Source: Sphingosinicella flava
Lineage (GTDB): Bacteria; Pseudomonadota; Alphaproteobacteria; Sphingomonadales; Sphingomonadaceae
Reading direction: 5' to 3'
Length of the DNA stretch: 64,000 nt
Assembly: GCF_016025255.1 (NCBI RefSeq)
Contig: NZ_CP065592.1
Coordinates: 1,035,122-1,099,121, forward strand
A program made the translations under genes and the position numbers. Every line of letters begins with the position of its first letter. The stretch's first letter is position 1. The notes under the pieces were generated by a model, which did not search any database, was not told the origin of the DNA, and was given only the letters and a program-made list of their open reading frames with translations. Shown here piece after piece: positions 44,918 to 54,294 of this stretch.

Positions 44918-46270
44918 ATGACCTTTGCCGATCTCGGCCTTTCCGACGAATTGCTCCGCGCCGTAGCGGAAGCGGGCTATGACGACCCGACGCCGATCCA
45001 GCGTCAGGCGATCCCCTCCGTTCTCATGGCCCGCGACCTGATCGGCATCGCGCAGACCGGCACCGGAAAGACCGCGAGCTTCGTGCTGCCGATGATCGAT
45101 ATCCTGGCCCAAGGGCGCAGCCGGGCGCGCATGCCCCGATCGCTGATCCTGGAGCCGACCCGGGAGCTCGCCGCGCAAGTCGCCGAGAATTTCGAGAAAT
45201 ACGGAAAGCACCACCGGCTCTCCATGGCGCTCCTCATCGGCGGCGTATCGATGGGCGATCAGGTGAAGGCGCTGGAAAAGGGCGTCGACGTACTGATCGC
45301 GACTCCGGGCCGCCTGATGGACCTGTTCGGGCGCGGGAACATCCTGCTCACCAGCTGCAACCTGCTCGTCATCGACGAAGCGGACCGGATGCTCGACATG
45401 GGCTTCATCCCGGACATCGAAGATATCTGCAAGAAGCTGCCGACGAACAGGCAGACCCTGCTTTTCTCGGCCACGATGCCGCCACCCATCAAGAAACTGG
45501 CCGACAAATTCCTGTCCAATCCGAAAATGATCGAAGTGTCGCGGCCCGCAACGGCCAATGCGTCGATCGACCAGCGCCTGGTCCGCACGGAAAGCCGCAA
45601 GAAGCGGGACGTGCTGAAGAACCTGCTGCGCGATCTTGACGTCGCGACCGCGATTATCTTCGCCAACCGCAAGACGACGGTGCGCGAACTGACGACCAGC
45701 CTCAAGCGCTCCGGCTTTTCGGCGGGGCAGATTCATGGCGACATGGAACAGCCCGAACGCCTGAAGGAACTGGACCGCTTCAAGGCGGGCGAGATCAACA
45801 TTCTCGTCGCCTCCGACGTCGCCGCGCGCGGCCTCGACATCAAAGGCGTCAGCCACGTCTTCAACTTCGACGTGCCCTATCAGCCCGACGATTATATTCA
45901 CCGCATCGGCCGCACCGGCCGCGCGGGCAAGCTGGGCATGGCTGTGACGATCGCGACCGCCGAGGATGGCGAGCATCTTGGCGCGATTCAGAAGCTGATC
46001 GGCACCACTATCCCGCCGTTGGAAGGCGCCGCGCCCGCCGCGGAACCGGATGCCGAGGCGGAGACCCCGAAGAAAAGGCCCGCGCGCGGCCGCCGCAAGA
46101 AGGACGAAGCGCCACGCGAAGAGCGGGGGCCCGAGCCCGCCAGGACGGAGCGCCCGAGGAACGATCGCCCGGCCGAGCCCCGTCAAGCTCCGCGCGGCCG
46201 GGACGATGAGCCCGACGAAGGGTGGAACGGACCGGTTCCGGACTTCCTCAATTTCAGCGTGCCAAGCTGA
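44918..46270 (+). CDS. DEAD-box ATP-dependent RNA helicase (RhlE-like)
   Basis: A 450-residue RNA helicase. The Q motif FADLGLSDELLRAVAEAGYDDPTPIQ (segment GYDDPTPIQRQAIP), motif I AQTGTGKT, Ia PTRELAAQ, II VIDEADRMLDMGF, III SATMPP, V VASDVAARGLDI and VI HRIGRTGRAG are all in order. The C-terminal 80 residues are rich in Arg, Pro, Glu and Lys, as in RhlE-type proteins that act in ribosome assembly or RNA decay. The last 49 bases overlap the DUF1289 gene in another frame. Long minus-strand frames here are shadows. Confidence 0.94.
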   Translation: MTFADLGLSDELLRAVAEAGYDDPTPIQRQAIPSVLMARDLIGIAQTGTGKTASFVLPMIDILAQGRSRARMPRSLILEPTRELAAQVAENFEKYGKHHRLSMALLIGGVSMGDQVKALEKGVDVLIATPGRLMDLFGRGNILLTSCNLLVIDEADRMLDMGFIPDIEDICKKLPTNRQTLLFSATMPPPIKKLADKFLSNPKMIEVSRPATANASIDQRLVRTESRKKRDVLKNLLRDLDVATAIIFANRKTTVRELTTSLKRSGFSAGQIHGDMEQPERLKELDRFKAGEINILVASDVAARGLDIKGVSHVFNFDVPYQPDDYIHRIGRTGRAGKLGMAVTIATAEDGEHLGAIQKLIGTTIPPLEGAAPAAEPDAEAETPKKRPARGRRKKDEAPREERGPEPARTERPRNDRPAEPRQAPRGRDDEPDEGWNGPVPDFLNFSVPS

Positions 46271-46434
46271 GCGAGATTCCTTCCCCCTGCACGGGGATCT
46301 GTACGCTTAATCCCGAGCGCATCTGCATCGGCTGCGGCCGGACTCTAAGCGAGATCGGGGAATGGATAAGCGCGAGCGACGAGCAGAAACGGGAAATCGT
46401 CGCGGCTGCCTGCAAACGAAAGCCGCGTTCATAG
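46222..46434 (+). CDS. DUF1289 cysteine-rich small protein
   Basis: A short protein, 70 residues from the GTG at 46222. The DUF1289 pattern is clear: IPSPCTGICTLNPERICIGCGRTLSEIGEW (segments SPCTGICTLNPERICIGCGR and TLSEIGEW), with four cysteines placed as a probable metal site. Family members usually begin only a few residues before SPCTG, so the true start may be a rare CTG at 46267 and the first 15 residues may not be made. It overlaps the end of the helicase gene and is probably coupled to it. Function is unknown. Confidence 0.75.
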   Translation: MERTGSGLPQFQRAKLSEIPSPCTGICTLNPERICIGCGRTLSEIGEWISASDEQKREIVAAACKRKPRS

Positions 46435-46503
46435 TGCTCCTGCGAAAGCAGGAGCCCAGTTTCTTCATTCGGTGCCGCTAGGCTCCTGCTTTCGCAGGAG
46501 CAC
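46434..46503. repeat. Perfect inverted-repeat element, family D
   Basis: A 23-base arm at 46434-46456 (core GCTCCTGCGAAAGCAGGAGC) is repeated as its exact complement at 46481-46503. Each arm is also an 8-bp hairpin closed by a GAAA (GNRA) loop on one strand. It fills the gap between DUF1289 and convergent tgt. An imperfect copy is at 13729. Confidence 0.9.
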
Positions 46504-46508
46504 GACCT

Positions 46509-47657
<1,149 letters not shown>

Positions 47658-47684
47658 TCATGTCCGACGCCGAACGAAACGACT

Positions 47685-48131
47685 TTAGCGCTCTGCCTTG
47701 CCCCTACTCAGAAGAGCGGTGACGGTTTGCAACGCTTCGACCAGGGCGGCCCGATCCAGAGAATCAAGATGGGCGATGCTAGCGGCGACGTCCTGCTGGA
47801 CTTCGCTGTCGACCGCGCCGAGCACATCGCGCCCTTTCACTGTAAGGCTGATGGGTCGCTGCCGCGCGTCGACGCCGCGATCGCGGTATACAAGTTCAGA
47901 GGCTTCGAACCGACGGATCATCCTGCTCAAATAGCCTGCATCCAATCCCAATTCAGCCTGAATGCCGGACGCCGGAACGGGTTGGCAACGGGCGATTTCG
48001 AAGAGCACCCGCGCTTCCGCAAGCGAAAGGCCGCTGCCCATGAACGAGGCTTCGAGAACGCCAAAGAATTGTGTGTGGAAGCGGTTGAAGGCTCGCAGCG
48101 CCTCGATCGCTTCGGTTGTCGTCCTAATCAC
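47685..48131 (-). CDS. MarR-family transcriptional regulator
   Basis: A 148-residue winged-helix regulator. The dimer helix ALRAFNRFHTQFFGVLE is followed by LAEARVLFEIARCQPVPASGIQAELGLDAGYLSRMIRRFEASELVYR (segments ARVLFEI, LGLDAGYLSRMIRRFE) as the DNA-binding domain and the wing RDRGVDARQRPISLT. GTG 48131 (VIRTTTEAIEALRAF) is chosen because it leaves the palindrome at 48151-48169 free; a TTG at 48197 would overlap the divergent gene. No ribosome-binding site is obvious. It probably represses itself and the divergent GNAT gene. Confidence 0.82.
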   Translation of the reverse strand: MIRTTTEAIEALRAFNRFHTQFFGVLEASFMGSGLSLAEARVLFEIARCQPVPASGIQAELGLDAGYLSRMIRRFEASELVYRDRGVDARQRPISLTVKGRDVLGAVDSEVQQDVAASIAHLDSLDRAALVEALQTVTALLSRGKAER

Positions 48132-48150
48132 CGGATTGACTTGAGATATA

Positions 48151-48169
48151 TAGTTGCCAAAGTCAACTA
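48151..48169. promoter_or_regulatory. Likely MarR operator between the divergent genes
   Basis: TAGTTGCCAAAGTCAACTA is an inverted repeat with arms TAGTTG/CAACTA, the size and TTG/CAA shape usual for MarR-family operators. It overlaps a TATATAG -10-like sequence (48147-48153) for the GNAT gene and lies 20 bp from either start codon. Confidence 0.6.
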
Positions 48170-48190
48170 AATCGAATCGAGGCTGACCTG

Positions 48191-48880
48191 ATGACAAGGA
48201 TGGATGTGCTGGACCGGCCGGTTTGGTCCGCTCTTAGGACAGGATGGTCGCACTTGGCGGAGGGGGAAGGACATGCACTCCGGCTGAATCAGGATTATGG
48301 CCCCTTCGGAGCTGTCCCGGACATTTCGTCGGAAAGCCTTGATGCATTGGCGGGGATAATTCCTCCTGCTGGCGAGCTGTGGCTGGTGCAGCGGGAGGGC
48401 GTAACCGCGCCGCCCGGGGCGACCATTCGGAAGGCGGCTCCCGTTACGCAAATGGTCGTGGAACGCATCGCCTCACCCTCTCACACGATCGCATTCGAAC
48501 CGCTTAGCGAACGGGATGCTTCCCAAATGCTGGAACTGGCGCTGCTCACCGTTCCTGGGCCCTTTGCCCCTATGACCCATCGCTTGGGACGGTTCATCGG
48601 AGTCAAGCAAGACGGCCAACTCATCGCCATGGCGGGTGAACGGATGTCCATGCCGGGTTTTCGGGAGGTAAGCGGCGTCTGTACGCATCCGGATCATCGC
48701 GGCCAAGGCTATGCACAGGCGTTAATGGCCATCATCACCCAACGGATTTTGGACGAGGGCGACACGCCCTTCCTGCACGCTTATGCAACCAACCGGATGG
48801 CGATCGAGCTTTACGAACGACTAGGCTGGCAAGTCCGCGCTCCAATGATCACGGCAATCCTGAGCCGTTGCGAGGCCTAG
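48191..48880 (+). CDS. GNAT-family N-acetyltransferase
   Basis: A 229-residue acetyltransferase. The N-terminal half is a cap region ([21 protein letters not shown]), and the GNAT fold follows with [21 protein letters not shown], the acetyl-CoA-binding motif A (R-G-Q-G-Y, about 165-185; segment [14 protein letters not shown]), and [23 protein letters not shown] (segment [13 protein letters not shown]). The substrate is unknown. Its gene is on the opposite strand to the surrounding queuosine block and divergent from the marR gene. The TAG stop overlaps the queA stop (CTAG). Confidence 0.87.
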   Translation: MTRMDVLDRPVWSALRTGWSHLAEGEGHALRLNQDYGPFGAVPDISSESLDALAGIIPPAGELWLVQREGVTAPPGATIRKAAPVTQMVVERIASPSHTIAFEPLSERDASQMLELALLTVPGPFAPMTHRLGRFIGVKQDGQLIAMAGERMSMPGFREVSGVCTHPDHRGQGYAQALMAIITQRILDEGDTPFLHAYATNRMAIELYERLGWQVRAPMITAILSRCEA

Positions 48881-49908
48881 CGATCAGGAAGCAGTAAGCT
48901 CGCATCGCCATAGGAATAGAAACGATAGCCTTTGGCGATGGCATGGGCGTAAGCGGCCTGCATGACCGCGCGGCCCATAAGAGCCGAGACCAGCATGAAC
49001 AAGGTGGATTTGGGGAGGTGGAAGTTGGTCATCAGCCCGTCCACCACCTTGAAGCGATAGCCGGGCGTGATGAAGATGGCGGTATCGTCCTCGAAGGGTT
49101 GCACCAATCCATCCGCATCAGCCGCGCTTTCGAGGAGGCGGAGGCTGGTGGTGCCGACGGCGATGACGCGGCCTCCTGCGGCGCGGGTAGCATTGATGCG
49201 GGCGGCGGTCGCGGCGTCGATGCGGCCCCATTCGCTGTGCATCCGGTGGTCTTCCGTATCCTCCGCCTTGACGGGGAGAAAGGTGCCCGCGCCGACATGG
49301 AGGGTCAGCGTTTCGTGGAGGATGCCCGCCGCCTTCAGTCGCGCCAGCAGGTTGGGCGTGAAGTGAAGCGCCGCGGTCGGCGCGGCGACCGCGCCTTTTT
49401 CCTTCGCGAACATGGTCTGATAGTCGCTGAGGTCGCGGTCGTCGGTCTCGCGCTTGCCGGCGATATAGGGTGGCAAGGGCATGCGCCCGGCGCGTTCGAG
49501 CAGGAGCTCCACAGGCTCGTCGCCTTCGAAGGTGAGCAGGAAGCTGCCATCTGCCTCGCGCGCGCCAGCGATGGCGGCAACATCGGCGCCGAAATCGATC
49601 CGGCCGCCCTCCTTCAGCCGTTTTGCGTTCCGGATGAAGGCGCGCCAGGATCGCAAGCCCTCCCGCTTGTGAAGGGTGGCGCCGATCCGCGCCTCTCCGC
49701 GCATCCCTTCAAGCTGCGCGGGAATGACGCGGGTGTCGTTAAAGACGAGCATGTCTCCGGGGCGCAGGAGGCCGGGGAGGTCGGTGACGATCCGGTCCTC
49801 CAGGCTCTCGCCCCGGACCACGAGCAGCCGTGCACTATCGCGCGGCGATACCGGGCGCAGGGCGATCAGATCCTGCGGAAGATCGAAATCGAAGAGGTCG
49901 ACGCGCAT
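48877..49908 (-). CDS. queA: S-adenosylmethionine:tRNA ribosyltransferase-isomerase
   Basis: A 343-residue enzyme that transfers and isomerises the AdoMet ribosyl group onto preQ1-tRNA, giving epoxyqueuosine. [25 protein letters not shown] (segments [20 protein letters not shown]) opens the protein; [36 protein letters not shown] and [19 protein letters not shown] (segment [16 protein letters not shown]) are the QueA signatures. ATG 49908 is chosen since it puts FDFDLP at the usual place. It is 10 bp downstream of the cyclophilin gene. Confidence 0.96.
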   Translation of the reverse strand: MRVDLFDFDLPQDLIALRPVSPRDSARLLVVRGESLEDRIVTDLPGLLRPGDMLVFNDTRVIPAQLEGMRGEARIGATLHKREGLRSWRAFIRNAKRLKEGGRIDFGADVAAIAGAREADGSFLLTFEGDEPVELLLERAGRMPLPPYIAGKRETDDRDLSDYQTMFAKEKGAVAAPTAALHFTPNLLARLKAAGILHETLTLHVGAGTFLPVKAEDTEDHRMHSEWGRIDAATAARINATRAAGGRVIAVGTTSLRLLESAADADGLVQPFEDDTAIFITPGYRFKVVDGLMTNFHLPKSTLFMLVSALMGRAVMQAAYAHAIAKGYRFYSYGDASLLLPDR

Positions 49909-49918
49909 CGGCGCGCCG

Positions 49919-50662
49919 TCAGTTTTGCGGGGCCGGGGCAGGCTCTGGCGCCGGGGCGGGCGCGGCCGGCTGCGCCGCGGCGGCCAGCTCCGCGGCCGAC
50001 GGCGGCGGCACATTGTCGGCGCCGATCGAGGCGCGAACGATCTTCGACGGATTGACCGGGGGCTCGCCGCGCTGGATCGCGTCGACATATTGCATGCCGC
50101 TCACCACCCGGCCGAACACGGTATATTTGTTGTCGAGGCCGAGGCGCGGCGCGAGCATGATGAAGAACTGGCTGTTCGCACTGTTTTCGGCATTGGCCCG
50201 CGCCATCGAAACGGCGCCGCGCACGTGCGGCAGACCGTTAAATTCGGCTTCCAGGTCGGGAAGCGGCGAGCCGCCCTCGCCCGTGCCCCGGGGATCGCCG
50301 GTCTGGGCCATGAACCCTTCGATCACGCGGTGAAAGAGCAAGCCATTATAGAAACCCTGGCGCGCCAGGGTCTTGATCCGCTCGACATGGTTGGGCGCAA
50401 TGTCCGGGCGCAGCTGAACGCTGACCCGGCCGCCGGTCGACAAATCGAGGTAAAGCGTATTTTCCGGATCCAGCGCCGGGGTGACGAGAAGGGCCTGCGC
50501 TTTGGCCGCGGTGGCTTCGGCTGCGGCCGCCTCCGTCATCGCGGCAGTGCCGGCGCTCGCCTCGCGGGGGACCGGGCTGCTGATCGTTTGCGCGGCGAGC
50601 GGACCCGCAAACGCGGCGGCAACGATCAGGGCGAAAGCGGATTTGAAGCGCATGTGTGTCAT
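49919..50662 (-). CDS. Periplasmic cyclophilin-type peptidyl-prolyl isomerase
   Basis: A 247-residue prolyl isomerase. A signal peptide ([20 protein letters not shown]) is followed by an Ala-rich linker, the cyclophilin domain with [22 protein letters not shown] (segment [17 protein letters not shown]), [22 protein letters not shown] (segment NSQFFIML) and [11 protein letters not shown], and a Pro/Ala tail. The conserved Arg and Gln of the active site are present. It assists folding in the periplasm. ATG 50662 is given; the ATG at 50653 (MRFKSAF) is equally likely. Confidence 0.92.
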   Translation of the reverse strand: MTHMRFKSAFALIVAAAFAGPLAAQTISSPVPREASAGTAAMTEAAAAEATAAKAQALLVTPALDPENTLYLDLSTGGRVSVQLRPDIAPNHVERIKTLARQGFYNGLLFHRVIEGFMAQTGDPRGTGEGGSPLPDLEAEFNGLPHVRGAVSMARANAENSANSQFFIMLAPRLGLDNKYTVFGRVVSGMQYVDAIQRGEPPVNPSKIVRASIGADNVPPPSAAELAAAAQPAAPAPAPEPAPAPQN

Positions 50663-50720
50663 TGTCCTTGGAATGCCGGTCGCGGCTTTGCCGCCCTTCT
50701 GCTTAGCCGGGCCTGAACGA

Positions 50721-51224
50721 TCAAGAGCCTTTGCGGCCGATCGCCTCGACCCGCGCGGAAACGTCCGCCGCGACGGCGGAGGTCACGAATTTCGAAATAT
50801 CGCCGCCGTAAAGGGCGATTTCCTTCACGAGACGGGAAGCGATGGGCTGCAGGGACACGTCGGCCATCAGGAAAACCGTCTCGATCCGGTCGTTGATCTG
50901 CTGGTTCATGCCCGCCATCTGATATTCATATTCGAAGTCCGCGACGGCGCGCAGGCCGCGCAGGATCATCGACGCGCCTTCCCGCTCCGCGAAATCCATC
51001 AGCAGCGAATCGAAGGCGACGACCTTGATGTCGCCCTCGATCCCCTCGATTTCGCGCCGCACCATGGCGAGCCGCTCGTCGAGGCTGAACATCGGCGATT
51101 TGGACGGATTGGTGGTGACGCCGATGACGAGGCAGTCGACCAGCTTCGCCCCGCGCCGAATGATGTCCATGTGGCCAAGCGTAATGGGATCGAAGGTTCC
51201 CGGATAAACGGCTGTCCGTGTCAT
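50721..51224 (-). CDS. coaD: Phosphopantetheine adenylyltransferase
   Basis: A 167-residue enzyme of coenzyme A synthesis that converts phosphopantetheine and ATP to dephospho-CoA. AVYPGTFDPITLGHMDIIRR holds the T-x-G-H nucleotide-binding motif (segment GTFDPITLGHMDI, residues 7-22), RGLRAVADFEYEYQMAGMN (about 90-108) binds the pantetheine, and FLMADVSLQPIASRLVKEIA is the C-terminal family segment. Length is exactly typical. It heads a probable operon with the cyclophilin and queA genes. Confidence 0.96.
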   Translation of the reverse strand: MTRTAVYPGTFDPITLGHMDIIRRGAKLVDCLVIGVTTNPSKSPMFSLDERLAMVRREIEGIEGDIKVVAFDSLLMDFAEREGASMILRGLRAVADFEYEYQMAGMNQQINDRIETVFLMADVSLQPIASRLVKEIALYGGDISKFVTSAVAADVSARVEAIGRKGS

Positions 51225-51251
51225 GCGCTGAAATCCCCCCTCAGGCGCCGG

Positions 51252-52163
51252 TCAATGATCGCGTTCGACCGCAAAGCGGGCGATGGCGCGCAGCAGGTCG
51301 GCTTCCGGCCCGTACGTCTTGAGATGATCGACCGCCTGATCGACGAGCAATTGCGCCTGCCGCCGCGCGCGGTCGACACCGAGCAGGGACACGAACGTTT
51401 CCTTCCCCGCCGCATCGTCCTTGCCGACCTTTTTCCCCGTCACCGCCTCGTCGCCCTCGACATCGAGAAGGTCGTCAGCGATTTGAAAGGCAAGGCCGAG
51501 ATCGTGGGCATAGCCGCGCAAGGATGTCCGCTCGTCAGCCGGGAGCCGCGCCATGATCGCCGCCGCCTCCAGGCAGAAGGCGATGAGCGCGCCGGTCTTC
51601 AATTGCTGAAGGCGGGTGACGGTGCCAAGATCCATGTCCGCCTGCGCAGCCATCAGGTCCATCATCTGGCCGCCCGCCATGCCCGCCGGGCCGGATGCGC
51701 GGGCAAGTTCCGCCACCAATTCAATCCGCACGGCGGGGTCGGCATGAATGCGGCTGTCGGCCAGCACCTGGAAGGCGAGATCGTGGAGGCAATCGCCCGC
51801 GAGCACGGCCGTGCATTCGTCGAATGCCTTGTGCGTCGTCGGCTTGCCGCGGCGCAGATCGTCATCGTCCATGCAGGGAAGATCGTCGTGGATCAGCGAA
51901 TAGACGTGGATGCATTCAACCGCGAGGCCGGCGCGAAGCGCGCTGTCTCGCGGGATAGCGAATAATTGCGATGCCGCCGCCACCAGCAACGGTCGCAATC
52001 GCTTGCCGCCGCCGATCGATGCGTAGCGCATGGCCTCGTAAAGCGGTGCGCGCTGATCCTCCGCGACGGGAAGCAGCTCTTCGAACAAGGCGTCGATTTC
52101 GCTCCCGACCTGGGCGATGGCGGATCGAAGGTCGATCGCGGCCGGGGCCATGGCGGGCATCAT
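51252..52163 (-). CDS. ispA: Farnesyl/geranyl diphosphate synthase
   Basis: A 303-residue short-chain prenyl transferase making farnesyl diphosphate from IPP and DMAPP. GGGKRLRPLLVAA (about 52-64), the first aspartate-rich motif HDDLPCMDDDDLRRG (about 90-104) and the second AFQIADDLLDVEGD (about 225-238) are intact. It uses ATG 52163, which overlaps the xseB stop (ATGA arrangement); a second ATG follows directly. The xseB-ispA order is common in proteobacteria, where dxs often follows, but dxs is not here. Confidence 0.95.
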   Translation of the reverse strand: MMPAMAPAAIDLRSAIAQVGSEIDALFEELLPVAEDQRAPLYEAMRYASIGGGKRLRPLLVAAASQLFAIPRDSALRAGLAVECIHVYSLIHDDLPCMDDDDLRRGKPTTHKAFDECTAVLAGDCLHDLAFQVLADSRIHADPAVRIELVAELARASGPAGMAGGQMMDLMAAQADMDLGTVTRLQQLKTGALIAFCLEAAAIMARLPADERTSLRGYAHDLGLAFQIADDLLDVEGDEAVTGKKVGKDDAAGKETFVSLLGVDRARRQAQLLVDQAVDHLKTYGPEADLLRAIARFAVERDH

Positions 52164-52405
52164 TCGCTGTCGAAAGGGGTCGTGCCGGTGGGCTGGCGGT
52201 CGGCACCGAACTGAATCGTATCGATACGCGCCTTGGCCGCTTCCAGCCGCGCCTCGCATTGCTTCTTCAACCGGTCGCCCTCTGCATAAAGCTCGATCGA
52301 GTGGTCGAGCGCGGCTTCGCCGCTTTCGAGCTTGCGGACGATTTCTTCCAGACGCTTCAGCGCGGCTTCGAAGGAAAGCTGTTCGATCGGTTCGGCTTGT
52401 TCCAT
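52160..52405 (-). CDS. xseB: Exodeoxyribonuclease VII small subunit
   Basis: An 81-residue protein. LSFEAALKRLEEIVRKLESGEAALDHSIELYAEGDRLKKQCEARL is the coiled-coil XseB domain (segments LSFEAALKRLEEIV, LESGEAALDHSIELY, GDRLKKQCEARL). It associates with XseA to degrade single-stranded DNA in both directions. ATG 52405 (MEQAEPIEQLSFE) gives the usual length. It is translationally coupled to ispA. Confidence 0.95.
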   Translation of the reverse strand: MEQAEPIEQLSFEAALKRLEEIVRKLESGEAALDHSIELYAEGDRLKKQCEARLEAAKARIDTIQFGADRQPTGTTPFDSE

Positions 52406-52451
52406 GGCGCCAGCTTTGGCGTCGAGACCGTCGAGGGTCAAGAAAGTAAAG

Positions 52452-52580
52452 CCTCTCTCCCCTTGCGGGAGAGGGATTGGGGAGAGGGGGGTGAGCGATG
52501 GCCGGACTGTATATCCGAAGCCGCATCGAGCGGCTTGGATATGCCCCTCTCCCTAACCCTCTCCCGCAAGGGGAGAGGGA
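52452..52580. repeat. Large inverted-repeat element, family E (CTCTCCCCTTGCGGGAGAGG type)
   Basis: The left arm (52452-52489; CTCTCCCCTTGCGGGAGAGG then ATTGGGGAGAGGGG) is the inverse of the right arm (52544-52579; CCCCTCTCCCTAACCCTCTC then CCGCAAGGGGAGAGGG). Each arm of about 36 bases holds its own hairpin; a 54-bp centre separates them and has a GCCGCATCGAGCGGC hairpin. It reaches into the 3' end of fadD. This arrangement (arms with a short centre and no gene) is like a non-autonomous palindromic element. Confidence 0.88.
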
Positions 52581-54250
52581 ACCTTGGCGCGCTCTTCGGC
52601 CTGCAATTCCTTGCGGCTCAATTTCCCAACCAAAGTTTTCGGCAGGGAGTCCCGCACCTCGCAGGCGACGACTTTTTCGTGCTTGCCGAGCTGCGCGTTG
52701 AGCCAGCGCATCAGGTCGGCGCCATCGATCGCCGCCCCTTCGTTCAAGGTCACGAAGGCCTTGGGTTTCTCGCCCGTATAAGGATCGGGAATGCCGATCA
52801 CGAGCGCCTCCTTCACCGCTTCATGATGGTAGAGGAGGCTTTCGAGCTGGCTGGGGAAGACCTTGAAGCCCGATACGGCGATCATGTCCTTCAAGCGGTC
52901 GACGATGCGGATATAGCCGTCCTCGTCGATCAGGCCTGCGTCGCCGGTGCGGAGCCAGCCGTCGGCGAAGACTTCGGCGTCGGCTTCCGGGCGGTTCCAA
53001 TAGCCTTTCATGATCTGCGGGCCGCGCACCGCGATCTCGCCCGGCTCTCCTTCCGGTGCGAGGCGGGTGGGATCCTCGCGGTCGAGCAAGCGGATTTCGG
53101 TGCCGGGGATGGGCTGCCCGATCGTACCGGGCTTGTTCAGCGCGTCATAGGGATTGGTCGAAACGACCCCCGCGGATTCGGTGAGACCATAGCCTTCGAC
53201 GAGCTTGGCGCCCGTCACCGCCTCAAACCTCTCCTTCAGCTCCGCCGCCATCGGCGCGCCGCCGGAAATGCAGACGCGAAGCGAGGAGAGATCCGCCCCT
53301 GCGATGCGCGGATGATCGAGCAGGGCCTGATACATGGTGGGAACGCCGGGGAAGGAGGTCGCCTTCACCCGCGCGATGGTGGCGAGCACCTGGCCCGCGT
53401 CGAAGCGCGGCACCAGCGCGATCTCGCCGCCCTTGTGAATGGTGCGGTTGAGTACACAGGTATTGGCGAAGATATGGAACAGGGGCAGCGCGCCCATGAT
53501 CCGGTCCGCCTCTTCCGGATGCGGATCGAGGGCCTCGACCTGCCGGGCATTGGCGCTCAAATTCTGGTGGGTGAGCATCGCGCCCTTCGGAACGCCGGTC
53601 GTTCCGCCCGTATATTGGAGAAGCGCGATGTCCCGTTCAGGATCGATGGTTGCGGACGCACAGGCACCGTCATTGGCGATGAGGGCCGAGAAGGCCATGA
53701 TCCGGAGATCGTCCGGCCGGTGCGCGATCTCTTTTCCCTTGAAGAGGCGATAGAAAAGCGACTTGGGAGACGGCAGGACGCCCGCGACGGAGCCGACGAC
53801 GAGCCGCTCCAGCCCGCTTTTCTCCAGCACCGCGAGCGCGGTCGGCAGCAGCGACTGGGCCGAGATGGTGAAAAGGATGCGCGTGCCGGAATCGGCGACC
53901 TGCGCGGCCAGCTCGTCCACCGTGTAGAGGGGCGAGAAATTGACGATCGTCGCCCCGATCTTCAGCGCGCCGTAATAAGCCGCGACGTAATGGGGGACGT
54001 TGGGAAGGAAGAGGCCCACCCGGTCCCCCTTCCCCACACCCAGCTTCCGCAAGCCGCACGCAACGCGGTCCACGCCATTCGCCGTTTCCCTGTAGCTGTA
54101 CTTGCGGCCGAGGAAATCGATCGCGATGGCGTCGGGGAATTTCCCGGCCGCTTCGTCGAACAAAGCGGGCAAGGACAAGGGCGGGAAAGATCGTTCCCAC
54201 ACGCCGGGATGCCGGTAGTGAGAACGCCAGAGATCGGCAGGATCGGCCAT
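52553..54250 (-). CDS. fadD: Long-chain-fatty-acid--CoA ligase
   Basis: A 565-residue AMP-binding enzyme that activates fatty acids to acyl-CoA at the inner membrane. ALLQYTGGTTGVPKGAMLTH (about 210-230; P-loop YTGGTTGVPKGA), LVEGYGLTESAGVVSTNP, GEPGEIAVRGPQIMKGYWNR and the FACS signature DGWLRTGDAGLIDEDGYIRIVDRLKDMIAVSGFKVFP (segments DGWLRTGDAGLIDEDGY and DRLKDMIAVSGFKV) are in order, with the catalytic lysine near the end. The last residues KVPSPLAGEG come from the family E repeat, so the original end was probably different. Confidence 0.93.
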   Translation of the reverse strand: MADPADLWRSHYRHPGVWERSFPPLSLPALFDEAAGKFPDAIAIDFLGRKYSYRETANGVDRVACGLRKLGVGKGDRVGLFLPNVPHYVAAYYGALKIGATIVNFSPLYTVDELAAQVADSGTRILFTISAQSLLPTALAVLEKSGLERLVVGSVAGVLPSPKSLFYRLFKGKEIAHRPDDLRIMAFSALIANDGACASATIDPERDIALLQYTGGTTGVPKGAMLTHQNLSANARQVEALDPHPEEADRIMGALPLFHIFANTCVLNRTIHKGGEIALVPRFDAGQVLATIARVKATSFPGVPTMYQALLDHPRIAGADLSSLRVCISGGAPMAAELKERFEAVTGAKLVEGYGLTESAGVVSTNPYDALNKPGTIGQPIPGTEIRLLDREDPTRLAPEGEPGEIAVRGPQIMKGYWNRPEADAEVFADGWLRTGDAGLIDEDGYIRIVDRLKDMIAVSGFKVFPSQLESLLYHHEAVKEALVIGIPDPYTGEKPKAFVTLNEGAAIDGADLMRWLNAQLGKHEKVVACEVRDSLPKTLVGKLSRKELQAEERAKVPSPLAGEG

Positions 54251-54294
54251 GACGTTAACGTAAATGGGCCGCCGGGCGCTGACAAGGGTGTCAG

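Noticed and set aside
44336-46186. 616-codon frame on the minus strand
   Set aside because: It is antisense to the DEAD-box helicase and DUF1289 region. The helicase motifs are unambiguous, and the minus frame has a His/Arg/Asp-rich shadow composition.
48136-48166. TTGACT/TATATA as a strong sigma-70 promoter for the GNAT gene
   Set aside because: The two boxes are only a few bases apart, far from the 16-18 bp needed. Only the -10-like box and the palindrome are retained.
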